From: Catellatospora coxensis
GTDB taxonomy: Bacteria > Actinomycetota > Actinomycetes > Mycobacteriales > Micromonosporaceae
Direction: 5' to 3'
NCBI RefSeq assembly: GCF_016862635.1
Contig: NZ_BONI01000017.1
Coordinates: 62,001 to 126,000, forward strand
Length of the DNA stretch: 64,000 nucleotides
This document shows, in pieces, positions 14,813-23,024 of the stretch. The notes below the pieces were generated by a model. That model had not been told where the DNA came from, made no database searches, and saw only the letters and a program-made list of their open reading frames with translations. How positions within the stretch are numbered: the first letter of the stretch is position 1; each line of letters begins with the position of its first letter. The position numbers and the translations under genes were made by a program.

Positions 14813-16135
14813 ATGAGAACCCGTCTCGCCCTCGTCGCCCTCATCCTGGGCAGCACCGTCGCGGCAGCCGCCGTACCAGCTCAAGCCGCGTCCACCCCCG
14901 TCGCCGAAGGGGCCGCCGCCGCGGCCGCCGGCTACGTCAAGGTCGGCTACTTCGTCCAGTGGGGCATCTACCGCCGCAACTTCCTCGTGAAGAACCTGCA
15001 CACGTCGGGGATGGCCGCGAAACTGACGCACATCAACTACGCGTTCGCCAACGTCGGCGCCGACGGCCGCTGCTTCGAGGCGAACGAGGCCGGAGTCGGC
15101 GACGCCTGGGCCGACTACCAGAAGCGCTTCAAGGCCGGCGAGTCCGTCGACGGGGTCGGCGACGTGGTGAGCCAGCCGCTGGCCGGCAACTTCCACCAGC
15201 TGCGCAAGCTCAAGGCGATGTACCCGCACCTGAAGGTGCTGCTGTCGGTGGGCGGCTGGACCTGGTCGAAGTACCTGTCGAACGCCGCGCTGACCCCGGC
15301 CTCGCGCCAGGCGATGGTGGCCAGCTGCATCGACATGTTCATCAAGGGCAACCTGCCCTTCATCGGCACCTCGCCGCACGGCGGGACGGGCAGCGCCTTC
15401 GGCGTGTTCGACGGGTTCGACCTGGACTGGGAGTGGCCCGCCTCGGAGGGCGAGGTCGGCAACGTGGTGCGGCCCGAGGACAAGCAGAACTACACCCTGC
15501 TGGCCGCCGAGTTCCGCAACCAGCTCAACGCGTACGGCGCGCAGGTCGGCCGGACCTACCAGCTCACCGCGTTCCTGCCCGCCGATCCCGCGAAGATCAA
15601 CGCCGGGATCGAGACCGCGCAGCTGTTCTCCCAGCTCGACTTCGCCACGGTGCAGGGATACGACCTGGTCGGCGCGTGGAACCCGGTGACCGGGCACCAG
15701 GCGAACCTGTACACCACCCCGTCGTCGCCGTTCAGCGTGGACCTGGCCGTGGACACCTACCTCGCCCAGGGCGCTCCGGCCAACAAGATCGTGATCGGCA
15801 TCCCGTACTACGGCCGCGGCTGGACCGGCGTCGGCAGCGTCGGCAACGGCCTCTACCAGCCCGCGAGCGGTCCGGCCCGGGGCACCTACGAGGACGGCGT
15901 CGACGACTACAAGAAGGTCATCGCCAAGCAGGGCACGGTCTACTACGACCCGGTCGCGGGCGCGGCCTGGAAGTACGGCGGCAGCGCCCTGTGGTCCTAC
16001 GACACCCCGCAGGTCATCGCCCAGAAAACGGCGTACGTCAAGGCCAACGGCCTCGGCGGCACCATGGCCTGGTCCCTCGACGGCGACACCGCCACGGGCG
16101 AGCTCACCACCGCGATCCACAACGGTTTGAGCTGA
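14813..16135 (+). CDS. Secreted GH18 chitinase
   Basis: 440 residues. Signal peptide: MRTRLALVALILGSTVAAAA then VPAQAAST, with likely cleavage after AQA near residue 26. The mature protein is a GH18 catalytic barrel: VKVGYFVQWGIYRRNF, KLTHINYAFANV, LLSVGGWTWSKYL, the catalytic strand FDGFDLDWEWP with D200, D203, D205 and E207 (E207 the proton donor), GYDLVGAW, IGIPYYGRGW and GTMAWSLDGD. It hydrolyses beta-1,4 linkages of chitin outside the cell. No carbohydrate-binding or fibronectin module is attached, unusual beside the multidomain chitinases common in actinomycetes. It is a single gene between thiE and a convergent MBL gene. Confidence 0.95.
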   Translation: MRTRLALVALILGSTVAAAAVPAQAASTPVAEGAAAAAAGYVKVGYFVQWGIYRRNFLVKNLHTSGMAAKLTHINYAFANVGADGRCFEANEAGVGDAWADYQKRFKAGESVDGVGDVVSQPLAGNFHQLRKLKAMYPHLKVLLSVGGWTWSKYLSNAALTPASRQAMVASCIDMFIKGNLPFIGTSPHGGTGSAFGVFDGFDLDWEWPASEGEVGNVVRPEDKQNYTLLAAEFRNQLNAYGAQVGRTYQLTAFLPADPAKINAGIETAQLFSQLDFATVQGYDLVGAWNPVTGHQANLYTTPSSPFSVDLAVDTYLAQGAPANKIVIGIPYYGRGWTGVGSVGNGLYQPASGPARGTYEDGVDDYKKVIAKQGTVYYDPVAGAAWKYGGSALWSYDTPQVIAQKTAYVKANGLGGTMAWSLDGDTATGELTTAIHNGLS

Positions 16136-16197
16136 CCTGCGGCTTGCAGCAGGGAATCGGGATGCCGTAGCCGACACTGCGACCCCCTTCGAACGCA

Positions 16198-16297
16198 TTT
16201 GCTCTGCACCCATTCGCTTGCTCTGCACCCGATGACGCAACGGGCATACGGCTGTTGCGCGGATGGGTGCAGAGCAAGGCTTTGGGTGCAGAGCAAA
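16198..16297. terminator. Inverted repeat with duplicated arms between convergent genes
   Basis: The word TTGCTCTGCACCC occurs twice on the left (within 16198-16212, and at 16218-16230). Its complement occurs twice on the right (16265-16277, and within 16283-16297), giving nested stems of 15 and 13 bases with spacer GCAAC/GTTGC pairing further in. It lies between the chitinase stop and the MBL-hydrolase stop and probably terminates both. The rest of 16136-16364 shows nothing else. Confidence 0.65.
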
Positions 16298-16364
16298 GTC
16301 GGTCGGGAGGTAGGTCCCACCCGTGGGAGCCCGGCCCGGACCGACCGTCGGCCCGGCGGGTGGG

Positions 16365-16958
16365 CTAGCGGGGCGTGGCGTCGCTCGGCACGAACGGCGC
16401 ACCGTGACCGGGCACAACCAGGTCGGCGACGGCGAGCACCCGCTTCCGGCTGGCGCGCAGCTGGGCGCGGTCCGGCGAGACCGGGTCGTCGGCGGGGCCG
16501 TCGGCCCGCCACCAAAGGTCGCCGGCGAGCGCCACGACGCCGTCCACGGTGCCCGCGAGCAGGGTGATGTCCTCGTGGCTGTGCCCCGGCGTGCTGATCA
16601 GCCGGATCGAGTCGGTGAACGCGTAGCCCTCGGCGTCCCGGTCGGTCCACTCGTGACCCCGGTAGATCGCCTTGTGGTCGTGCATCCGCGCCGTGGCGAA
16701 CAGGCCCGCGTTCATGATGTTGTCCGGGTGGTGGTGGCTGAGCACGACGTCGGTGACGTCCGCCGCCGACAGGCCGAGCGCCGCCAGCGCGTCGAGGATG
16801 ACCGACGGGTGCGCGACCATGCCCGGGTCGAACACGATGCGCAGGTCGCCGTCGCGCACCAGAGAGACGGTCGCGGCCACGCCGGGGCCGGTCGAGCTGG
16901 TGTATCCGGTGGCCAGGATGTGGAGAACGGCGCTGCGGCCGCGGGGTGCGTCACTCAT
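16365..16958 (-). CDS. MBL-fold metallo-hydrolase
   Basis: A 197-residue metallo-beta-lactamase-fold protein. The zinc motif reads LSHHHPDNIMNAGLF (HxHxDxxx type with an early H), followed by STPGHSHEDITLLAG and ALAGDLWWRADG (the later His and the bridging Asp), then VVPGHGAPFVP with the last His. It resembles the MBLAC1-like/uncharacterised hydrolase subfamily. The substrate cannot be read from the sequence. Divergent from the GlxA-type regulator, 83 bases away if that gene starts at 17042, so the two may share a control region. Confidence 0.85.
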   Translation of the reverse strand: MSDAPRGRSAVLHILATGYTSSTGPGVAATVSLVRDGDLRIVFDPGMVAHPSVILDALAALGLSAADVTDVVLSHHHPDNIMNAGLFATARMHDHKAIYRGHEWTDRDAEGYAFTDSIRLISTPGHSHEDITLLAGTVDGVVALAGDLWWRADGPADDPVSPDRAQLRASRKRVLAVADLVVPGHGAPFVPSDATPR

Positions 16959-17041
16959 GCGGATGATCCTGTCGGCCGTAGACGATCATGACGAGTGGCA
17001 CGGATGCCATCGATCGCAGGAAACGTGCCATCATCACCGGC

Positions 17042-17980
17042 GTGACTTTCCGGTCGGTGGCGGCGTACGCGCCCCAGGGCGTGCTGGCGTTCTCGCTCGG
17101 GCTGGTCGGCGAGGTCTTCGCCGGGCGCTTCGACTTCGCGGTCTGCACCGACGTGCCCGGCCCGCTGCGCACCGACCTCGGACTCGACGTACGCGTGGAC
17201 GACGGGCTCGACCGGCTGGCTACCGCCGACCTGGTGCTGGCCCTGCCGGGCGGTCGATTCCGGGAAGCCCCGGCGGCGTCGGCCGTGGCGGCGCTCCAGG
17301 CGGCGTACGCCCGGGGCGCGATCGTCGCCGCGCATTGCGTCGGGGCGTACACGCTGGCCGGAGCGGGTCTGCTCGACGGGCGGCGGGCCACGACCCACTG
17401 GCGCTTCGCCGCCGACTTCGCCGCCCGGTTCCCGGCGGTGCGGCTCGCCTCCGACGTGCTCTACGTGGACGAGGGCTCCGTCGTCACGGGCGCGGGCGCG
17501 GCCGCCGGGGCGGACATGTGCCTGCACCTGGTCCGCCGCGAGCACGGCGCCGCGGCCGCGAACGAGATCGCCCGGGAGATGGTGATCCCACCGCACCGCG
17601 AGGGCGGCCAGGCGCAGTACATGGCAGCGCCCGTGCCCGACGGCGCGGACGACGAACGGCTCGGCGCGGTGCTGGCCTGGGCGCGGGACAACCTGCACCG
17701 GCGGCTGACCGTCGACGAACTGGCCGCCCGCGCGCTGGCCAGCCGGCGCACCTTCCTGCGCCGGTTCGCCGACGCCACCGGCTCCACGCCGCACGCCTGG
17801 CTGCTCGCGCAGCGGCTGAACAGCGCCGAGGAGCTGCTGGAGACCACCGACCTGCCGGTCGAGGCGGTGGCCCGCCGGGTCGGCTTCACCTCGGCGGCCA
17901 TCCTGCGCGAACACTTCACCCGCCGCCGCGGCGTGCCCCCGCGCACCTATCGCCGCGCCTTCCACCTGACTGCGCGCTAG
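17042..17980 (+). CDS. GlxA-family transcriptional regulator (DJ-1/PfpI domain plus AraC-type HTH)
   Basis: About 312 residues from the GTG at 17042. The frame is open from an ATG at 16988, but homologues begin near RSVAAYAPQGVLAFSLGLVGEVF, and the later start leaves an intergenic region. The DJ-1/PfpI-like half holds ARGAIVAAHCVGAYTLAGAGLLDGR, with a Cys at the nucleophile-elbow position. The C-terminal half is a double AraC helix-turn-helix (LTVDELAARALASRRTFLRRF and LPVEAVARRVGFTSAAILREHF). The ligand and targets are unknown; the divergent MBL-fold gene is the first candidate. Its stop overlaps the convergent ABC-F stop on CTAG. Confidence 0.88.
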   Translation: MTFRSVAAYAPQGVLAFSLGLVGEVFAGRFDFAVCTDVPGPLRTDLGLDVRVDDGLDRLATADLVLALPGGRFREAPAASAVAALQAAYARGAIVAAHCVGAYTLAGAGLLDGRRATTHWRFAADFAARFPAVRLASDVLYVDEGSVVTGAGAAAGADMCLHLVRREHGAAAANEIAREMVIPPHREGGQAQYMAAPVPDGADDERLGAVLAWARDNLHRRLTVDELAARALASRRTFLRRFADATGSTPHAWLLAQRLNSAEELLETTDLPVEAVARRVGFTSAAILREHFTRRRGVPPRTYRRAFHLTAR

Positions 17981-19686
17981 CGCACGTCCCACACCGGCTC
18001 GGGGGTCTCGACGACCTCGCCGTCGGCCTGGAACAGCAGGAAGCGGTCGAAGCCGCGGGTGAACCAGCGGTCGTGGGTGACCGCGACGACAGTGCCCTCG
18101 AAGCCGTCTAAACCCTGTTCCAGGGCTTCGGCACTGGCCAGGTCGAGGTTGTCGGTGGGCTCGTCGAGCAGCAGCAGGGTGACGCCGCTCAGCTCCAGCA
18201 GCAGCACCAGGAAGCGGGCCTGCTGGCCGCCGGACAGCGTGCCGAAGCGCTGCTCGGCCTGCTTCGCCAGCTCGTAGCGGTCGAGCACCTTGTACGCGGC
18301 CTCGCGGGCCAGCGACGGCCGGTGCGTGTCGCCGCGCCACAGAATGTCGATCAGCTCCTTGCCGGCCAGGTCGGGCCGGTCGTGGGTCTGCGAGAAGTGG
18401 CCGGGCACGACCCGCGCGCCGAGCCGGGCGACACCGCTGTGCTTGACGTTCGCGTGCACCGCGCCGTCGGCCGAGCGCCCGGCGTCCTCGCCGCCACCGT
18501 GCGCCTGCTGCGCGAGCAGCCGCAGGAAGTGCGACTTGCCGGTGCCGTTCGCGCCGAGCACGGCGAGCCGGTCGCCGTACCAAAGTTCGAGATCGAACGG
18601 GAAGGTGAGGTTCTCCAGCTCCAGCTGCTCGCAGATGACGGCGCGCTTGCCGGTGCGGGAGCCCTTGAGCCGCATCTGGATCTGCTGGTCCTTGGGCGGC
18701 AGCGGCGGCGGGCCGGCCTCCTCGAACTTGCGCAGCCGGGTCTGCGCCGCCTGATACCGCGAGGCCAGCCCGTCGTTGTACGCCGACTTCTGCTTGTACA
18801 TCAGCATCAGCGCGCGCAGCTTCTCGTGCTCCTCGTCCCAGCGGCGGCGGCGCTCCTCCATGCTGTCGTGCCGGGCGCCCCGCGCCTCGTGCCACGACGC
18901 GAACGAGCCGACGTGCGTCCAGGCGCTGCCGCCCTCGACCGCGACCACCCGGTCGGCGGTCTGGTTGAGCAGCTCCCGGTCGTGCGAGACGTACAGCACG
19001 GACTTCTTCGACTCGCGCAGCCGCTGCTCCAGCCAGCGTTTGGCGGGCACGTCGAGGAAGTTGTCCGGCTCGTCGAGCAGCAGCACCTCGTCCGTGCCGC
19101 GTAGCAACAGCTCCAGCGCGAAGCGTTTCTGCTGGCCGCCGGACAGGGTGCGGACCGGCCGGTCCCGGCACTCGTCCCAGGACAGGTTCAGGATCAGCGT
19201 GGCGACGGTGTCGAACAGCACCTCGGCCTCGTAGCCGCCGGCCTCCCCGTACGCCGACAGCGCCTCGGCGTAGTGCAGCTGCGCCTGCTGGGCGCTGCTG
19301 GTGAGCTTGCCGCGCGAGTCGGCCACCCGCATCGCCTGCTCGGCCTTGACCAGGCGCGCGCCCGCGGCCTGCAGGCGCGGCTCGACCAGCCCGAGGGCCA
19401 TCTCGGCGAGCGTCATCTCGGCCCCGCCGGGCACCCCGGTCGCGGCCGAGGACCCGAGCATGCCGATGAACTGGCGCATCACCCCGAGGCCGCCAGAGCG
19501 CGCGACGGCGCCCGTGGGCACCGGCAGGTCGCCGGAGACCATGCGCAGCAGCGTCGTCTTGCCGGCCCCGTTCGGGCCGACCAGCGCCACCTTGGCCCCC
19601 TCGCCGACGCGGAACGACACGTCGGAGAAGAGTTCGCGCCCGTCCGGCAGCGTGTACGCCACGCCGGCCACATCCACATATCCCAC
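17977..19686 (-). CDS. ABC-F family ATP-binding protein
   Basis: About 569 residues with two ABC ATPase domains and no membrane segment. First domain: Walker A VGPNGAGKTTLLRMVSG, signature LSGGQQKRFALELLL and Walker B VLLLDEPDNFLD. Second domain: Walker A LGANGTGKSHFLRLLAQ, signature LSGGQQARFLVLLLEL and Walker B LLLLDEPTDNLD. A charged, likely helical linker (HDSMEERRRRWDEEHEKLRALMLM region) separates them. Family role: ribosome-associated translation factor or antibiotic-resistance ribosome protection; which one applies here is unknown. The start is taken at the GTG at 19686 (VGYVDVAGVAYTLPDG); the frame extends upstream without similarity. Confidence 0.9.
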   Translation of the reverse strand: MGYVDVAGVAYTLPDGRELFSDVSFRVGEGAKVALVGPNGAGKTTLLRMVSGDLPVPTGAVARSGGLGVMRQFIGMLGSSAATGVPGGAEMTLAEMALGLVEPRLQAAGARLVKAEQAMRVADSRGKLTSSAQQAQLHYAEALSAYGEAGGYEAEVLFDTVATLILNLSWDECRDRPVRTLSGGQQKRFALELLLRGTDEVLLLDEPDNFLDVPAKRWLEQRLRESKKSVLYVSHDRELLNQTADRVVAVEGGSAWTHVGSFASWHEARGARHDSMEERRRRWDEEHEKLRALMLMYKQKSAYNDGLASRYQAAQTRLRKFEEAGPPPLPPKDQQIQMRLKGSRTGKRAVICEQLELENLTFPFDLELWYGDRLAVLGANGTGKSHFLRLLAQQAHGGGEDAGRSADGAVHANVKHSGVARLGARVVPGHFSQTHDRPDLAGKELIDILWRGDTHRPSLAREAAYKVLDRYELAKQAEQRFGTLSGGQQARFLVLLLELSGVTLLLLDEPTDNLDLASAEALEQGLDGFEGTVVAVTHDRWFTRGFDRFLLFQADGEVVETPEPVWDVR

Positions 19687-19703
19687 GCCGGAATAGTGCC
19701 TGA

Positions 19704-20318
19704 TCAGGCCGGGCGGGGGCGAGTCACTTTCAGCACCCGGAACCCCGAGCCGCTGGCGTGCCGGTCGGCCTGCCAGCCCTGCTCGCCCAGCCACTGCTGC
19801 AGCGAGTCCGCGCCCTTGTGCTTGGCGACGACCAGCCACGCCGTGCCGTCCGGGGCGAGCCGGGGCAGCCAGCGCAGCAGCAGCTGGTGCAGCTCCTCCT
19901 TGCCGATCCGGATCGGCGGGTTGGACCAGATCTGCGCGAACTCGACGTCGGCCGGCACCCCGTCGGGGTCGGCGACATGCACCCGGTCGGCGACCTTCAG
20001 CCGCCGGGCGTTCTCCTCGGTCAGCTCCCGCGCCCGCGCGTTGACGTCGACGGCCCACACCTGCGCCGACGGCGCGCGGCCGGCCAGGACCATGGTGATC
20101 GGGCCGTAGCCGCACCCGAGGTCCAGAAAGTTTCCGGTGATCTCCGCGCCGGGCAGCGGACCCTTCTTCAGCAGCACGGTCGTGCCCGGGTCGAGCCGCG
20201 TCGCGGAGAACACTCCACCCGCCGCCACCAGGTCGTACTCGCGGCCCTCGATGTTGAAAACGACCTCGTGCGGGCGCGCCGACGCGCCCGGCTCCGCAGT
20301 GAAGTAATGCTCGCCCAC
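19704..20318 (-). CDS. RsmC-like class I SAM-dependent methyltransferase
   Basis: A small RsmC/RlmG-type methyltransferase. Seen: VGEHYFTAEPGASARPHEVVF at the N-terminus, the SAM-binding NFLDLGCGYGPITMVLAG, AVDVNARARELTEENARR and the catalytic motif WSNPPIRIGKEELHQLLL (NPPF/Y type, guanine N2 methylation of rRNA in relatives). The frame is open to an ATG at 20399. I choose the GTG at 20318 (alternative 20324) because GGGGGAG lies a few bases upstream and homology begins there. The longer start would overlap the divergent gene's ATG. It probably forms a unit with the ABC-F gene 17 bases downstream; both may act on the ribosome. Confidence 0.85.
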   Translation of the reverse strand: MGEHYFTAEPGASARPHEVVFNIEGREYDLVAAGGVFSATRLDPGTTVLLKKGPLPGAEITGNFLDLGCGYGPITMVLAGRAPSAQVWAVDVNARARELTEENARRLKVADRVHVADPDGVPADVEFAQIWSNPPIRIGKEELHQLLLRWLPRLAPDGTAWLVVAKHKGADSLQQWLGEQGWQADRHASGSGFRVLKVTRPRPA

Positions 20319-20397
20319 CCGCACATTCTCCCCCGAACGGACGGACTCACCGGCCGCAGGGTTATTGGCGACTGTGTCGTCCATTACGCTGTGCGAC

Positions 20398-21966
20398 ATG
20401 GCTCACGGCTACGGCACCGGTTCGGGGGACTGGCCGCCATCTTCCCGTCGTGACCCGCGCGACCGAGACACGCCCGGTCCCCGCTTACCCGGGGACACGG
20501 GCGCCGGTCGGCACGGGTCACTACGCGACAGTGCCCATGACTCTGAGTCACCAAGCCGGACAGGAGCCGCCGCAGGAACAGGCCGACGCCGCGCACCCGA
20601 GCCGCCGCAGACCTCGGACCGCTTCAACGGCTTCCAGGAGCGCAAGCCCCCGCACGAGCATCCCGGTGTCCCGCCCGGCCGGGCGGGCGGCCGGCCCGTG
20701 CCGCCGCCGCAGCCCTCCCGCGGGTCGGGCCCCGGCCAGTCCCCGGGTCCGCGCACTCCCGCCGCGCCGAACGGATACGAGCCGCCGCGCCGCGGCGAGC
20801 CGCGCACCGGCGAACCGCCCCGGCGCAACGTGCCGGGGGAACCGCCCGGTGCCCGTAACGGCGCCCTGGCGCGTCCGCGGGGCGTCGAGGACCCTCCGCC
20901 CACCATGCGCCGTGGATTCGCGCCAGGCGGCCCCGCAGCCGCCCCGCCGCGCCGCAACGTCGCCGAGCCGCGTCAGCGTTCCGCGCCGCCCGCGACCCCG
21001 GTCTCCCCCGGCGGCGGGATGCCCCCCGGCATGCCGCCGCGCACCGCGCCCAACCCGGCGATGCCGGTGCGGGTCGTGCCGCCGCCGCCCACCCGGCCCA
21101 CGGTCGCGCCGCCGCCCCCACCGCCGCCGCCGCGCCGCACCGGGCCGCGTCCGGCCGCCGCGGGCGAGCCCGGCGTCGCCGCCGGCTGGCAGCGGCTCGC
21201 GGTGAACCCGAACATGTCCGGGCGCTGGAAGAAGGCGCTGAGCGTGCTGGGCGTGCTGGCCGTGCTGACCGTGTGCGGCGTCGGCTCCTTCCTGATGGTG
21301 CTGGACGAGAAGCAGGGCACCGGCGCGCAGGCCAACACCTCGCCGCCACCGACCGCCACGCCCGTCGACATCACGTCCCGCGAGGTCGACCCGAAGCCGC
21401 TCACCGCGGCCGAGGTCTTCCCCGGCAAGCAGATCGTCATCGACCCGAACAAGCCGACCGAGGTGTACACGGTCATCAAGCCGCAGGTGCTCACCGACTG
21501 CCGCGCCGCCGCCAGCGGCGAGATCAGCAAACTGGTCACGAAGCTGGGCTGCTCCCAGGTGGTCCGCGGCACCATGCGCTCCCCCAACGGCGCCTACCTG
21601 GTCACCGGCGGCATCGTGAACCTGGACACGGTCGCCAACGCGGAGAAGGCGTACGAGGCGATCAAGCCGATCGTCGACGAGGGCAAGGGGCGCTTCCTCG
21701 GCTACGCCCCCGACCGCCAGGAGAAGAAGAGCATCACCAAGCCGCTGGCCCTGGCCTCGACCCACGCGGGCTGGAACATCCGCGGCCACTACCTGGTCTA
21801 CTGCGTGATCGCCCGGTCCGACGGCGGCGAGATCCCGATCGGCGACCCGTTCGCCAAGCAGATCCTCTTCGACGTGATCGAGTTCTACCTGCGCGGCAAG
21901 GTCCTCGAGGAACGCGCCAGCGACCCCGTCACCGCCAGCGGCACCCCCACCCCCGCCGCCAGCTGA
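20398..21966 (+). CDS. Proline-rich single-pass membrane protein of unknown function
   Basis: About 522 residues from the ATG at 20398 (an in-frame ATG at 20365 is also possible). Residues 1-270 are a low-complexity, Pro/Arg/Gly-rich cytoplasmic-type region with runs such as PPPPPPPPRR. One membrane helix follows, KALSVLGVLAVLTVCGVGSF. A folded C-terminal domain of about 200 residues comes next (VDITSREVDPKPLTAAEVFPG, CRAAASGEISKLVTKLGCSQV, AYEAIKPIVDEGKGRFLGY), ending in a Thr/Pro tail. The topology suggests an extracytoplasmic domain. It resembles nothing I can name; it could be a cell-envelope or septum-associated protein of actinomycetes. Divergent from the methyltransferase. Confidence 0.75.
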   Translation: MAHGYGTGSGDWPPSSRRDPRDRDTPGPRLPGDTGAGRHGSLRDSAHDSESPSRTGAAAGTGRRRAPEPPQTSDRFNGFQERKPPHEHPGVPPGRAGGRPVPPPQPSRGSGPGQSPGPRTPAAPNGYEPPRRGEPRTGEPPRRNVPGEPPGARNGALARPRGVEDPPPTMRRGFAPGGPAAAPPRRNVAEPRQRSAPPATPVSPGGGMPPGMPPRTAPNPAMPVRVVPPPPTRPTVAPPPPPPPPRRTGPRPAAAGEPGVAAGWQRLAVNPNMSGRWKKALSVLGVLAVLTVCGVGSFLMVLDEKQGTGAQANTSPPPTATPVDITSREVDPKPLTAAEVFPGKQIVIDPNKPTEVYTVIKPQVLTDCRAAASGEISKLVTKLGCSQVVRGTMRSPNGAYLVTGGIVNLDTVANAEKAYEAIKPIVDEGKGRFLGYAPDRQEKKSITKPLALASTHAGWNIRGHYLVYCVIARSDGGEIPIGDPFAKQILFDVIEFYLRGKVLEERASDPVTASGTPTPAAS

Positions 21967-21973
21967 CCGAACA

Positions 21974-22022
21974 AAGGAAGGGCACCTTCACAACGCTCCG
22001 CGTTGTAGAAGGTGCCCTTCTT
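21974..22022. terminator. Hairpin of the AAGGGCACCTTC type between convergent genes
   Basis: Arms of about 22 bases (21974-21995 and 22001-22022) around CTCCG pair with one bulge. The core, GAAGGGCACCTTC, recurs at 57201-57246. It lies between the proline-rich gene stop (21966) and the truA stop (22084), so it probably terminates both transcripts. Confidence 0.75.
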
Positions 22023-22083
22023 AACGTCCTGGTGCCGCTAGCTGTGCGAATGCGGCGATCATGGCGGGAACGGCGGGATGGCG

Positions 22084-22923
22084 TCAGGCCGGCTCCGCCA
22101 GGCGACGGCCGGCGGGCACGCCGCGCAGGTTGCGGGTCTGCTCGGCACGGGCCGCGAACTCCGCCTCGTCCGGGTAGCCCACCGCGACCAGGTTCAGCCC
22201 GTGCGGCGGGGCGACCAGCACGTCGCTGACCCGCTCGGTGCGGGTGAGCAGGGACGCGGGCCAGTCCGGCTCCCGGCGGCCGTCGCCGGCCGTCAGCATC
22301 GCGCCGACCAGGCTGCGCACCATCGCCTGGCAGAAGGCGTCGGCCTGCACCGTCGCGGCCAGCACCCCGTCGGCCTCGCGCCGCCAGGACATCCTGGTGA
22401 TGTGCCGGATCGTGGTCGCGTGCTCCTTGCGCTTGCAGAACGCGGCGAAGTCGTGCTCCCCGCACAGGCCCGCGGCGGCCGCGTTGAGCCGGTCCAGGTC
22501 CAGCGGGCGCAGCCAGAACAGGGTGTCGCGGCGGCGCAGCGGGCTCGGACCCGCCTCGCTGTCGACGACCCGGTACTCGTAGCGCCGCCACAGCGCCGAG
22601 AAACGCGCGTCGAACGTCGGCGGCGCCTCGCGGGCCGACCACACCCGCACGTCCCCGGGCAGCAGCCCGGCCAGCCGGCGCACCAGCGAGGGCGCGAGCG
22701 CCTGCCAGCGCTCGTCGGGCAGGTCGACGTGGCACACCTGGCCGGTCGCGTGCACCCCGGCGTCGGTGCGGCCGGCCACGGTCAGGCCCGTCGGGTTGCC
22801 CGGCCCGAACACCTTCTCCATCTCGGCCAGCAGCACCCCGGCGACCGTACGCCGCCCCGGCTGCGCCGCCCAGCCGGAGAAGTCCGTGCCGTCGTAACCG
22901 ACGTCCAGCCGTACCCGCGCCAT
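22084..22923 (-). CDS. truA: tRNA pseudouridine(38-40) synthase
   Basis: 279 residues from the ATG at 22923 (MARVRLDVGYDGTDFSGWA), preceded by AGGAGGAG at six bases; an upstream in-frame ATG at 22944 lacks this support. The catalytic aspartate lies in VAGRTDAGVHATGQVCHVD. Other family blocks are WRRYEYRVVD, FAAFCKRK, ATVQADAFCQAMVRSLVG and VAPPHGLNLVAVGYP. It isomerises uridines in the anticodon arm of tRNAs. It follows rplQ on the same strand, as in many bacteria, but a strong hairpin lies between them. Confidence 0.95.
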   Translation of the reverse strand: MARVRLDVGYDGTDFSGWAAQPGRRTVAGVLLAEMEKVFGPGNPTGLTVAGRTDAGVHATGQVCHVDLPDERWQALAPSLVRRLAGLLPGDVRVWSAREAPPTFDARFSALWRRYEYRVVDSEAGPSPLRRRDTLFWLRPLDLDRLNAAAAGLCGEHDFAAFCKRKEHATTIRHITRMSWRREADGVLAATVQADAFCQAMVRSLVGAMLTAGDGRREPDWPASLLTRTERVSDVLVAPPHGLNLVAVGYPDEAEFAARAEQTRNLRGVPAGRRLAEPA

Positions 22924-22972
22924 CTCCCACTCCTCCTCATGCACACGGGCGAGTGCCCGCGCAAACGGCGAA

Positions 22973-23009
22973 GCTCCCCTCCCGGCTGCGCGAGCAGCGG
23001 GAGAGGAGC
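22973..23009 (-). terminator. Terminator-like hairpin after rplQ
   Basis: GCTCCCCTCCCGGCTGC (22973-22989) pairs with GCAGCGGGAGAGGAGC (22994-23009), with one bulge and one mismatch, around a four-base loop. It sits 15 bases beyond the rplQ stop on the minus strand and likely ends or attenuates the alpha operon before truA. Confidence 0.6.
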
Positions 23010-23024
23010 TCCGACCGGTGAAAC

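Noticed and set aside
14798-16417. A 539-codon minus-strand frame opposite the chitinase
   Set aside because: No similarity; the plus strand carries a complete GH18 enzyme with signal peptide.
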